Source: Girardinichthys multiradiatus | Lineage: Eukaryota > Chordata > Actinopteri > Cyprinodontiformes > Goodeidae | Length of the DNA stretch: 64,000 bases | Assembly (NCBI RefSeq): GCF_021462225.1 | Contig: NC_061817.1 | Coordinates: 9,707,327-9,771,326, forward strand | Reading direction: 5' to 3' | Shown: positions 54,937 to 64,000 of the stretch, in pieces | Numbering within the stretch: the stretch's first letter is position 1 | How the letters are laid out: the number at the start of each line of letters is the position of its first letter | Program-made: the position numbers and the translations under genes | The notes under the pieces: generated by a model | The model's database searches: none | What the model saw: only the letters and a program-made list of their open reading frames with translations | What the model was told of the DNA's origin: nothing

Positions 54937-55011
54937 GACTAAGACTAAACTCAATTTATAGCCACCAATGCAAGGTGCATTGGTGGCTATAAATTGAGTT
55001 TAGTCTTAGTC
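54937..55011. repeat. Perfect 36-bp inverted repeat, 3-bp loop
   Basis: Arms 54937-54972 and 54976-55011 are exact reverse complements around AGG. The left arm starts GACTAAGACTAAACTC and ends CCACCAATGCA. Not part of any element I recognise. Confidence 0.98.
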
Positions 55012-55470
55012 AATAAGGGTCCAATGGTCTTGTGATATAACACAGTTTCAGGTAATTGTTCCTTAACATATAGATGTCAGCAGTGGTGATTCAAGATGGC
55101 AACAACCAAAGATGCTGATATTTCTGTAGTGTTTTTTAGGTTTTGAAATAAAATGTAACTGAATTAAGACTTTTTTTCCATTGTCAATACTTTGAGCAAA
55201 AAAAAAAAAAAAAGGTTTAATGGATTTGGGTCCTTTTGGAATTCAAAAATTCAATTAGCAAAAATGATCAGCTTGCAGACAGATGGACAATGTGCCCAGT
55301 GAACCTGCTAGCCGCAAAATGAATACACGTCTCATCCTTCTTTTGACTGATACCTTTGTACACAGAGATTCCAACCTCACAGCAATATATGCCTTTAGAA
55401 GACTGGATTTTGAAACTACATCAAAAGGTGCTTCATCAAAGTATTTCTTTAAGGGTAGTTATTCAAACCT
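55012..55470. other. No gene; possible Tc1 end
   Basis: AT-rich sequence with an A14-16 run near 55199. The segment AAAAGGTGCTTCATCAAAG to TTAAGGG at 55424-55455 resembles the outer end of the Tc1 family of 59095-60150, immediately next to the SINE. Confidence 0.35.
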
Positions 55471-55784
55471 TCCATCCATTCATTTTCTATACCCGCTTCT
55501 TCCATACTGGGTCGCTGGGGGGCTGGTGCCTATCTCCAGTGGTCTATGGGCGAGAGGAGGGGTACACCCTGCACAGATCATCAGCCCATCGCCGGACAAC
55601 ACAGAACAAAAAATCATGCACACACCTATTCACACATAAGGGCAATTTAGAGAGACCAATTAACCTAACACATGCACAGGGAGAACATGCCCACTTCATG
55701 CAGAAAGACCCCCGACTGGGAGTCAAACCCAAGACTTTCTTGCTGTAAGGCAACAGTGCTAACAACTGTGCCACTGTGCAGCCC
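55471..55784 (-). mobile_element. tRNA-headed SINE, minus-strand copy
   Basis: Reverse-complement relative of 52289-52667. The tail side is at 55471 and the head at 55784. The B box appears as GGTTTGACTCC on the minus strand (55719-55729), one C-to-T change from consensus plus the variable base, and the A-box region is at about 55755-55775. Less well conserved than the 52289 copy. Confidence 0.8.
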
Positions 55785-57765
55785 TATTTAAGCCTTTTGT
55801 TTCCTACATTTTCTCCTCCAAGTTTGTTTTACACCTAAATTGAACAGGATAGACATCAAATGTATGTGGAAAAAGATGTGAAAATATTTGTTAAAGTCTC
55901 ATATTTTAAATAAAAAAAGCTGGAATTTTAGCGGTAGCCTCTGTACATGGGTTGTCCCGCCAGCTTACATTTAAAGTAAAATATATACATCGAAAGGCAA
56001 TGTTTTATGTCCCAGTCAGTTCCTATATTTTCTGTGTTTTTTTTAACAAAACATTTTATCACTACATATGTCTGTTTTAACCTAAACTCTTCATTTGACC
56101 CATTTCTAAAAATAATTCCTGTGCTTTAAAAGGGTTTCTATCAAAGAACAAATTACATGGAGAGCTATGAATGCTTACTGATTTGGACTCCCTCAAAGCA
56201 TGAAAATGTATAAAATAATGACAAGCTAAAAAGATTTACAGTCAGCATCCTGGAAGCTGCATGAACCAGTTGCTGGCAGGATCTCAGTGTTCAGGCTGTA
56301 GTGTTGCAAAAGATGATGTCACAGAAAATACCATATGTCACAGTCTGAGTCACTGCTTGCTCTCATTATTTTGGGTTATCGTTTCCATTTTTTTGTCTTT
56401 CTTGTTTTTCCACACACACACACACACACTTGCAGATTCACACTCCTCAAGGGATTTGTTCTCAAACATTCACCGGCGTGACGCACAAATAACACACGCA
56501 TGAATACACCCACGCGCGCATACGTGCATGCTTACACACGTTTGTCAGCAGGATATCTGTCATACTGCAAAGCAGTTGACATCACTGGGAATCTTTAGGT
56601 GCTTGGTATGCAAAGATCTCGGCATCATCCATCATGGCATTGATTTAGATGCAATGATATGGATCAACTGTCAAATATCTAATACTGCTGAAATGGTTTG
56701 GGCCACTCATGGGAGTTTGTGGCATACATTTAATGCAGCCTTCTGTCAAACCGAGCATTTATCATTGATATAGCTGCCTAAAATATTTTCTGTACTGCTC
56801 TTGGGGCAGCTGAAGTTATGACTTGTACTTGGGAAATTGCTATTTTGTACAGGACTACTGTTTCATTTTACCCAGATGGCTCAGCATCTCCACCATTCAT
56901 CATTTCCATATAAAACAAAGACCCCCATGGTGCCTTTTGCGGATGCACCCCCTTGACACCACTGCAGCATCTCTACTTATTGAATATTGTAAATATGTCA
57001 TGCAATGGGCAGCTCTGATGAATAGTCAGCACCACAGCTTTCCAAAGTGTGCATAGTGACAGGCTGGAACAGATGTTGCGTAGTGGGGTAAGCATTTGTG
57101 GAGTTGGTGACTTTGCATCTCCACCTCAGGCACTGACACATGGCAACAGCAATGCAAGTTTGCTCAGGGTGATAAGGCACACAGCCTAGTAAGTACAGTT
57201 TGGATATATAGGCAAATCTTAGCGTGGCTTATTATATATAAACAATGTGTGAGCACAGAGATGTAGCAGGTGATGCCTTCTTGATGGGTGCTCTTTGTGT
57301 TTCTAAGGGGATGCGTGTGGTGGTTTACAAACATGAAAGATCTGTTCACATGCAAATAGCTTCATTACAAAGCAGATTTAGGTGTTTGATACCTGAATAC
57401 AGATATTCTGGTGCTTAGTTTCGCTTCATGACACGTCACGCATGGTTCAGTGATCTCTGAAGTTTATTATTTTCCTGGTGGTTTTAGGAATATACAAATC
57501 CTGCAGCCGCTGTTATAGTTGGAAATTGCAAAGCAGGGTTAACAACCAGGATTCTTTTAGATGTTAACCTTTAGTATGAGTACATCAACTTTAGGTTGAA
57601 CCTTTCTGTTCCCAGTGGTTGGTTTTCAGTGGGCTACTGTAGAAACATCCTGATGGAAAATAGCAGGCTTAGTTCTAGATGACTTGTGCTGTCTGATAAA
57701 GTCTGAAACTCATATTTTATTTCAGTTCTTATTTTCACATGTGACTACAATAAAAAAAATAACAG
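55785..57765. other. No gene recognised; (CA)n
   Basis: Spacer with a (CA)n run at 56411-56429. Open frames at 56528-57056 lack domains. Confidence 0.45.
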
Positions 57766-57769
57766 TCAT

Positions 57770-57900
57770 TGTAAAATTTTAGATGTATTTCTTTACATTT
57801 TGTCCTGTTAGAATTTAAAGCTTTAATGTATGTGATTTAGATTTTAAGTGATAGATCGTTGTGCAGCGGAAGAAAAATGATACATGTTTTTTTAAAGATT
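57770..57900. mobile_element. Tc1-type terminal repeat fragment
   Basis: Resembles the AT-rich terminal arm seen at 5201-5340 and 38225-38350 (for example GTGCAGCGGAAGAAAAATGATACATG near 57860). The partner arm is not recognised. Confidence 0.35.
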
Positions 57901-58157
57901 TTTACAATTAAAAATAGAAAAATGTGGTATGCGTTTGTGTTAATGCATGTTTACTTGTAGTTGTTTCCTGCAGGTTGGCTCTCAGGCGTGTTCACCTCCT
58001 AGTTCTGCTGCTCAGCCTCTGTCTTGGAGTACAGCAGTTGGCCATGCAGGTTCTTCACTGTAGCAAGCCTTTTCATTATCTTCTGTATCTCATTAAAGGT
58101 TATCCTTAAAAATATCTCCTCGAGCTAGAAAGGTCATCGCAGAGCATGTATAACATG

Positions 58158-58169
58158 TAGCAAGTATAT

Positions 58170-58211
<42 letters not shown>

Positions 58212-58223
58212 ATATACTTGCTA
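58158..58223. repeat. 66-bp perfect AT-rich palindrome
   Basis: Reads TAGCAAGTATATATACATG...CATGTATATATACTTGCTA with a (TA)n centre. It is self-complementary along its whole length and would cruciform easily. Confidence 0.95.
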
Positions 58224-58227
58224 ACAT

Positions 58228-58265
58228 CCGACCATGTGCTTTATTTCCGACTATGTGCTTTATTT
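58228..58265 (+). repeat. Tandem duplication of 19 bp
   Basis: CCGACCATGTGCTTTATTT is followed directly by CCGACTATGTGCTTTATTT, one mismatch. Confidence 0.95.
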
Positions 58266-59090
58266 CTTCTTCTATCTCCAAATACGAAATTAACCTTGTC
58301 TAACTATTTGAACTGTTTGGGTCACACACATAGACAAAACAACTCTGGGCTTTGTTTGACACAGCCTAATTAATTTGATGTAATGTAATACTACAGACAG
58401 CGCAACAAGAGTTAGTCAGTCAACCTGTGTTCACCACACCTTCACACGTACAGAGGTTTTCCCATCAGACTGCATTCAGTTCAAACCTTTACAGCCTACA
58501 TAAACATCTGAGCTTTTCACAGTATGTCGTTTATCACAGGATTTACACACAAACCCAGGCACAGACACCTGCAATGCAGTCAGTGTAAGGACATTCTGAC
58601 AGTGTGCTTTAATACAATAATGGATATTAAACTGACAATGCCAGTTCTTGTTTCTCATTTGTCATAAAGTTAGAAACACATTGACACATGCACAGGCATG
58701 TGAGTACTGTACATTAAAAGTGATCTTGGCTTTGCTTTATTTATAGGAACTGAGCGAGAAGCTGCTGGATGGGTCACATCTATCAGTCTGTTCAGACCCA
58801 ATTTTATTTCCAAAGTCACATCTAAGTCTCGTTGCCTTTCCTTGGAATTCCTCCCACCTTTCTCACTCTACCATTACAGAACACATATTTTTTTGGGGGA
58901 AATGTTTTGTTCAAAAGTTTTTTGTTTTTTGAAGTCTTCTGTTCTTGCTCTTCTTGTTAATATGACCTCAGGAAGAACTTGAAGTGAGCTTTTTTTCAGT
59001 TTGTCCAAAAATTTTCTTAGGTTTAATAATGAATCACTTGTGGTACTTCAATCATCCAAGGCATAGTTTAACAGAATTAAACAAATGTTA
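58266..59090. other. No gene recognised
   Basis: Spacer. Nothing recognised. Confidence 0.45.
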
Positions 59091-59094
59091 AAGA

Positions 59095-60150
59095 TAGTCT
59101 TATTGGACAATAATCCAATTGCATTGGTGTGCATACATTTAAACTAATACTTTGTCAAAGCACCTTGAATTTCAGCATTTGATCTTCTTTAACCTACCAT
59201 ATCTTAACTTTGTAATCTCTCCGATTGTGAAGATATGTCTTATCCCCAGCTCTCATGTGGTTCCAAAGTTTCAGGTCTGCTTTCTGGCTAGGTCATTCCC
59301 TTTCAGAAAATCTTTTTTTTTTGTTGATTTTAATATGCATAATAGATGTATTGATAATAGCTGAGGTCCGTTTCTGATCTTTAAAACTTCATTTCCATCA
59401 AAAGAAAGGTAACCCCAGAGACTGATGCTGCCACTGCCTTATTACACCATGGATGTGTTGTTCTTTAGGTGATGCACAGTGTTGTTTTTCTTCCAAATAT
59501 ACCTTATGTAACTATGGATTAAAAGTTAAGTTTCATGGGACCATAACAGAAACTCCCACAATATTTGGAAGATTTGAGTCATTCTGGGAAATTGTCTTTG
59601 AAAAAAAACGATCTTTGTTTCTTTTTCTACTCCTTAGACTAGACATAAGAATTACACCGGAGATGGTTGTCACACGTAGAACAAAACCAGTGCTTGTTGG
59701 CTATTCCTGCAGCTCTTTCAGTGTTCCTGTAAGGCTCTTGTCAGCCTACCAGACCAGTTTTAGTCTTTTCTTTTCATCAGTTTAGAGAAATGCCCAGTTT
59801 TTGTAATGTCCCTAACCCATATTTTCTCCAATTAATGGAAACCTCCTTCGCTATGCCACAGTGTTTTCATAATGCTGCTGATTTTTTTATGCTACTCCTG
59901 ACTGATTTCTTTATACATTGAAATCATTCAGATTTTTAAACCTGTCTGCAAACCGTGGCTTTAGCTAAATTATGCAAATGAACAAATGTTAAGAAAATCC
60001 TTTGAGGATGGCTGACCTTTAAGGTTTTTTTTATTCAATATAGTTAATGACAGGTGTGAACTCAGGGAGACTGAATGCTGAAACTGAATCAAAAGGTGCT
60101 TTGACAAAATATTAGTTTAAGGGTGCTCACATATATGCAAACAGGTAATC
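59095..60150 (-). mobile_element. Tc1-like transposon fossil, near full length
   Basis: On the minus strand, the sequence can be followed from a terminal region (CAATTGCATTGGTGTGCATAC at 59116, ACTAATACTTTGTCAAAGCACC at 59142) through transposase C-terminal traces near 59230-59290, the central core near 59410-59440 (the decayed KHGGGS-like segment), QIKGLF.PKTTL-like traces near 59460-59560, and N-terminal HTH traces near 59640-59960, to the opposite terminal region (AATCAAAAGGTGCTTTGAC near 60087). There are internal deletions and many frameshifts. Both ends resemble each other as inverted repeats. Confidence 0.65.
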
Positions 60151-60835
60151 CCAGCTTTTCCTCTAATACAATAGTTTTTTAATCACCTTGTACAGGGTGT
60201 ATATCACATTATACATTACCCAATTAGTCTCTTCTTTTACATCACATAAACTTGTATTTTTAACACATAGGTCACTTTGTGTTAAGGTTAAATATTATTA
60301 TGTGTGAAGCATTCATGTTTCGAGGGCATAGCTCTGGAGCAGATAAAGGTGGACTGTCTCTCTGGGTCAGGGGTTCAGTTAAAGTTTCCTTGTAGTATTA
60401 TTCATGAGTGATGCCAGGATGGAGCACCAGATGAATAGAAGGATTGAGGTTTTGTCTCCAGCCTTCTGCTCTAGCCTTTTATTCTGAAGAAAGAGCTGAG
60501 CTGAAAGGTAAAGCTCTCAAGCCACCAGTCCATCCATGTTTCAACATGTAAAGTTATTAGGTATGGATCGTGAAAAGAAAATAAGACAAAATGCTTATGC
60601 AATAAATAAAAAAATCAATGATATGAGAAAGCCTTTTTCCCAAATTCATATTTTATAGAAACAAATTCTCACTTTGAAACATTTCTAAATCAGGTAGGAA
60701 ATGATCTCATGTTAAAAATAATTTAAATCAAATCACAAGTGAGACAATTATTACCATCCACACTGTCAATGATACAGTCAGTCAGTCAGTAGTACACCCC
60801 ATTCTGCCAAAAGGGTAGCACTCTTCCCCTATAAG
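60151..60835. other. No gene recognised; (GTCA)n
   Basis: Spacer with a short CAGTCAGTCAGTCAGTAG run at about 60777-60792. Confidence 0.45.
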
Positions 60836-60839
60836 ACTT

Positions 60840-60965
60840 AACAAGGGTGGAGCATACGAAGAAGGAGATCTTTGACCATTCCTCCTTAAACAATTTCTAG
60901 ATCATCCAGAATCCTAGATCTTCTCCTACACTTTTCACTTCTGCTCACTCAACAGGTCTTTAAGA
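60840..60965 (-). mobile_element. Possible Tc1 C-terminal scrap
   Basis: TTTGACCATTCCTCCTTAAAC at about 60871 recalls the EEWSK-type C-terminal segment of Tc1 transposases on the minus strand. Too short for a firm call. Confidence 0.25.
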
Positions 60966-61105
60966 CTAAGGTCTAGTAACTGAGAACTGGTAACATAAGA
61001 ACAGAAAACACATTGAAAATAAGTACAGCCCCATGGTATAGTAAAGGAAAGTAAAGAAAAGTTGGACTACAGACTAAAAATTAATGATGTTTCCGTTAAC
61101 AGCTT

Positions 61106-61405
61106 TAACTCCTCTGGAACCTCTGGAGATCATTGTGGAAAGACGGATTCTTCATAAAATGAAGAACATTATGGAGAACCCTGAGCATCCTCTTCATCAG
61201 ACTGTCCTACAACAACAGAGTGTCTTCAGTCAGAGGCTTCTTCAGATCTGCTGTATGACGGAGCGCTACAGGAGATCCTTCCTGCCCACAGTCATCAGCA
61301 TCTACAACGGCTCTTTGAGGAAACCTTCATAATATGAGCTATAACAACATTTAATTTCCCTTTGGGATTAATAAAGTATTTTTGAATTGAATTGAATTGA
61401 ATTAA
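61106..61405 (+). mobile_element. 5'-truncated LINE end (same family as 49045-50035)
   Basis: Almost identical to 49760-50034: shared EPLEIIVERRILHKMKNIME and NPEHPLHQTVLQQQSVFSQR segments, stop after NGSLRKPS, and (TTGAA)n tail at about 61385-61403. Only about the last 75 codons and the 3' UTR are present. Confidence 0.9.
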
Positions 61406-61499
61406 ATAGAACTGTCAAAGGTAACTCTAAACAAATAGGTTTTTAACCTTAATTAAAAAAATTAATGAATTCTGCATTTTTTGCAGTTTTCTGGAAGTT

Positions 61500-61868
61500 T
61501 GTTCAAGAGAGACATAGTCACTCCAGCGTGTCCTGGGTCGTCCCCTGGGCCTCCTCCCGGTGGGACGTGCCTGGAACACCTCCCGAGGAAGGCGTCCAGG
61601 AGGCATCCGGTATAGATGCCCGAGCCATCTCAACTGGCTCCTCTCGATGTGGAGGAGCAGCGGCTCTACTCCGAGCCCCTCCCGGATGGCCGAGCTCCTC
61701 ACCCTATCTCTAAGGGAGTGCCCGGCCACCCTACGGAGGAAGCTCATTTCAGCCGCTTGTATCCGGGATCTCGTTCTTTCGGTCATGACCCAAAGTTCAT
61801 GGCCATAGGTGAGGGTAGGAACGTAGACCGACCGGTAAATTGAGAGCTTTGCTTTTCAGCTCAGCTCT
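61500..61868 (-). mobile_element. Rex3/RTE-type LINE fragment
   Basis: On the minus strand, 61786-61510 encodes MTERTRSRIQAAEMSFLRRV, HSLRDRVRSSAIREGLGVEP and LLLHIERSQLRWLGHLYRMP, then GRRPRGRPRTRWSDYVS, typical of the C-terminal reverse-transcriptase region of teleost RTE-clade (Rex3-like) elements. The upstream RT frame continues as degraded sequence to about 61868. Both ends are truncated; it lies between LINEs of two other families. Confidence 0.8.
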
Positions 61869-61888
61869 CTCAGTGAAGAGAGATATAT

Positions 61889-62782
61889 ATGCTTCCAATA
61901 GGTAAAATTATCAGGCAGCATAGAATAAATGTTCATTGTTACGCTGATGACACTCAGCTTTACTTATCCATGAATCCTGATGAGCCCAACCAGTTAGATA
62001 GACTACAAGCATGTCTTGAAGACATAAAAACTTGGATGACTTTAAATTTTCTGCTTCTAAATTCAGACATGATAGAAGTTGTCGTCTTTGGACTGGAGTC
62101 TTTAAAAAAGAAACCGCTTAGTCAATCACTTAACCTGGATGGCATTAAATTGACCTCCGATAATAAAGTCAAAAACCTTGGTGTTATTTTTGACCAGGAC
62201 ATGTCATTTAAATCCCATATTAAACAGGTTTCTATGGTTTCCTTCTTTCATCTCCAGAACATTGCCAAAATTAGAAATATCCTATCCAGGAGTGACGCTG
62301 AAAAACTAGTCCATGCATTTATTACTTCAAGGCTGGACTATTGTAATTCGTTACTATCAGGATGTCCACAAAATGCAATTAAAAGCCTTCAGCTGATTCA
62401 AAATGCTGCAGCAAGAGTTCTGATGAAAATTAAAAAGAGAGATCATATTTCCCCTACTTTAGCTTTCCTTCATTGGCTCCCTGTTAAATCCAGAAGAGAA
62501 TTTAAAATTATCCTCCTCACATATAAAGCCCTTAATGATTTAGCTCCATCATACATCAGAGATCTGATTGTTCCATACGTTCCTAACAGAGCAATTGGTT
62601 CTCAGACTGCAGGTTCACTGGTGGTTCCTAGAGTCTCTAGAAGTAGAATGGGAGGCAGATCCTTTAGTTATCAGGCTCCTCTCCTGTGGAACCAGCTCCC
62701 AGTTTTAGTCCTTGAGGCAGACACCCTGTCTACTTTTAAGGCTAGGCTTAAAACTTTCCTTTTTGATAAAGCTTATAGTTAG
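61889..62782 (+). CDS. L2-type reverse transcriptase, C-terminal part
   Basis: 297 codons without a stop. The catalytic motif C is HCYADDTQLYLS near residues 16-27. The thumb and C-terminal region follow, with SRLDYCNSLLSGCPQNAIKS (near 147-166), LQLIQNAAARVLMKIKKRDH (near 167-186) and LHWLPVKSRREFKIILLTYK (near 193-212), and the end TLSTFKARLKTFLFDKAYS. All are hallmarks of L2-group LINEs in fish. Endonuclease and RT motifs A and B are absent because the element is truncated, so the protein cannot be functional. The first Met is not a natural start. Confidence 0.9.
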   Translation: MLPIGKIIRQHRINVHCYADDTQLYLSMNPDEPNQLDRLQACLEDIKTWMTLNFLLLNSDMIEVVVFGLESLKKKPLSQSLNLDGIKLTSDNKVKNLGVIFDQDMSFKSHIKQVSMVSFFHLQNIAKIRNILSRSDAEKLVHAFITSRLDYCNSLLSGCPQNAIKSLQLIQNAAARVLMKIKKRDHISPTLAFLHWLPVKSRREFKIILLTYKALNDLAPSYIRDLIVPYVPNRAIGSQTAGSLVVPRVSRSRMGGRSFSYQAPLLWNQLPVLVLEADTLSTFKARLKTFLFDKAYS

Positions 62783-63130
62783 AGTAGCTTAGGTTATCCT
62801 GAGCTATCTTCCTTATTTTCTTACCTCCATCTTCTTCCCTCCCTGTTGGATGGAGTAAGGAGGAGTGAGGTTTAGCCTAAACCGGCTCAGTTATGGTTGA
62901 GGTGCAAACACACCCTCCATTTTTGCTACCTGTATGACCCCCTCTCTTTTCCAATGGTTATGGTCAATCTGACAGAGAGAGGTATCCCAATCGTTGTGGT
63001 TTTTAGTATAACAATGGCCATCAGTGGGCTCTAGATGGACAAACTGTCTACTTTTAAGGCTAGGCTTAAAACTTTCCTTTTTGATAAAGCTTATAGTTAG
63101 AGTAGCAGGTTATCCTGAGCTATCTCTGTA
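62726..63130 (+). repeat. Direct duplication in L2 3' end
   Basis: A segment of about 85 bp starting CTGTCTACTTTTAAGGC at 62726 recurs at 63044, offset 318 bp, identical by eye except for a 2-bp indel. The first copy includes the coding end of the ORF and its stop codon. Confidence 0.93.
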
Positions 63131-63277
63131 GTTATGCTGCTATAGGCTTAGGCTGCTTGAGGACATAATGACCACTTTCACCCTCTCCGCTACATTCTCA
63201 CACTACTTTCTAATTCTAGATCATTTGCTGTTATTTCAGTTTTTAACTTTATGTTCCCCCTCTTTTCTCTTCCTAGA

Positions 63278-63310
63278 ATGCCACCCTCCACCTTCTGGAG
63301 GGTGGCATTG
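63278..63310. repeat. Perfect 14-bp hairpin in L2 3' UTR
   Basis: Arms AATGCCACCCTCCA and TGGAGGGTGGCATT around CCTTC. Confidence 0.95.
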
Positions 63311-64000
63311 TCCAAGCTTCTGCTGGCAAAAACTTAATGCTCACCCTCTACCGATGACCCACATGGCCCTGTCTTTCAGTGTTTAACCGTTTCTCTCTCC
63401 TAGACATGGCAATTGAATAGCTTTTACTATGACTAACTCTATGTGCTCTCTTTCAGACTCTAACCTTGAAAACTGCTTCTTTGTTCTCTTTGTGTCTCTG
63501 CTCTGTTCTCTCAAACCCACAGTCGGTCGTGGCAGATGGCTGCTCACACTGAGCCTGGTAATGCTGGAGGTTTCTTCCTGTTAAAAGGAAGTTTTTCCTC
63601 TCCACTGTCGCTACATGCATGCTCAGTATGAGCGATTGCTGCAAAGTCAGCGCCAGTGACTGTCCACTGTCTCTACATGCTCATCCAGGGGGAGGGAATA
63701 ATGCAAGTCACTGACTGGATGCAATCTGCTGGGTTTCCTTAGACAGAAAAACTTTTTATCCAATTTGAATAAATAACTGAATCTGACTGCATTGTTCAAT
63801 GGTTAGGATTAATTGGAATGTTATGTACCTAACTTTGTGAAGTGCCTTGAGACGACATGTGTTGTGAATTGATGCTATATAAATAAACTGAATTGAATTG
63901 AATAAAACAGCTGGCTTGATCTTCATAGAAACTTAATGTGCATATATTTTCTTTTGTGATTATTGTTAGGTAGTCATTTTTATCCCCTTTGTGTAGAATA

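Larger units (their letters stand above)
61886..63905 (+). mobile_element. 5'-truncated L2-type LINE
   Basis: Plus-strand L2-like element. It begins inside the reverse transcriptase (just upstream of YADDT), has an uninterrupted C-terminal ORF, a long 3' UTR of about 1.1 kb and a (TGAAT)n tail at about 63890-63902. The 3' UTR contains an internal duplication (62726-62812 and 63044-63130) and a 14-bp hairpin (63278-63310). A decayed copy of its 3' end is at 34380-34815. Confidence 0.85.

Noticed and set aside
1..64000. CRISPR arrays, bacterial operons, riboswitches, phage genes
   Set aside because: No array of regularly spaced repeats and no prokaryotic-style gene organisation. Everything coding is of eukaryotic transposon origin.

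Overview
The window looks like teleost fish nuclear DNA: AT-rich, no dense coding, and filled with teleost-type transposons (several Tc1/mariner families with DD34E transposases, a Ty3/Gypsy LTR element, L2-, Rex1- and Rex3-like LINEs, a tRNA-headed SINE, a hAT relic). I see no convincing host gene. One 116-nt stretch at 42530-42645 (minus) has splice-like borders and an open frame and is offered only as a candidate exon. The region is best read as intergenic or large-intron sequence that has absorbed successive waves of mobile DNA. Family names are recognised from memory of family sequence, not from a search.

Layout. 1-8370: sparse, with small Tc1 relics (minus strand) at 4660-4780, 5113-5340 and 6660-7055 and a 5'-truncated SINE at 7371. 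8371-9817: a 5'-truncated LINE on the minus strand with a 366-codon uninterrupted reverse-transcriptase frame. 10840-16169: a Ty3/Gypsy element with a 5-bp target duplication, LTRs about 2.4% apart by eye, a broken gag-pol, and a deletion that fuses the integrase C-terminus directly to the inside of the 3' LTR. 18815-23868: a nested locus; a Tc1-like element (family 1) is interrupted by an internally deleted LTR element on the minus strand (19675-22004, TSD ATGT), and a second Tc1-like element (family 2, copy A, 22301-23868) abuts its broken 3' side. 24046-32700: decayed Tc1 relics, a hairpin and a possible Harbinger fragment. 33063-34320: a complete family 1 Tc1 element on the minus strand with two nonsense codons. 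34380-41082: L2 3'-end, Tc1 relics and a hAT relic with a near-perfect 8-bp TSD. 43922-47518: a second nested locus; a decayed Sleeping Beauty-type Tc1 element contains a 1.36-kb CpG-rich retroposed insert (12-bp TSD, poly(A) on the minus strand) and is followed by family 2 copy B (45948-47518), whose 321-codon transposase frame is uninterrupted and flanked by 200-bp terminal inverted repeats. 49045-50035 and 61106-63905: LINE fragments of three families. 52289-52667 and 55471-55784: two further copies of the tRNA-like SINE in opposite orientations. 59095-60150: another full-span Tc1 fossil.

The most notable signals are structural. Family 2 copy B carries an 8-to-11-nt replacement that turns an imperfect site into a perfect 14-bp hairpin beside the catalytic glutamate, as expected of a template-switch mutation, and it keeps the frame. 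Other perfect inverted repeats occur at 25107-25153 (20 bp), 29011-29039 (13 bp), 45497-45536 (17 bp), 54937-55011 (36 bp), 58158-58223 (66-bp AT-rich palindrome) and 63278-63310 (14 bp). The CpG-rich insert at 44503-45857 is the element I could not assign to a family.
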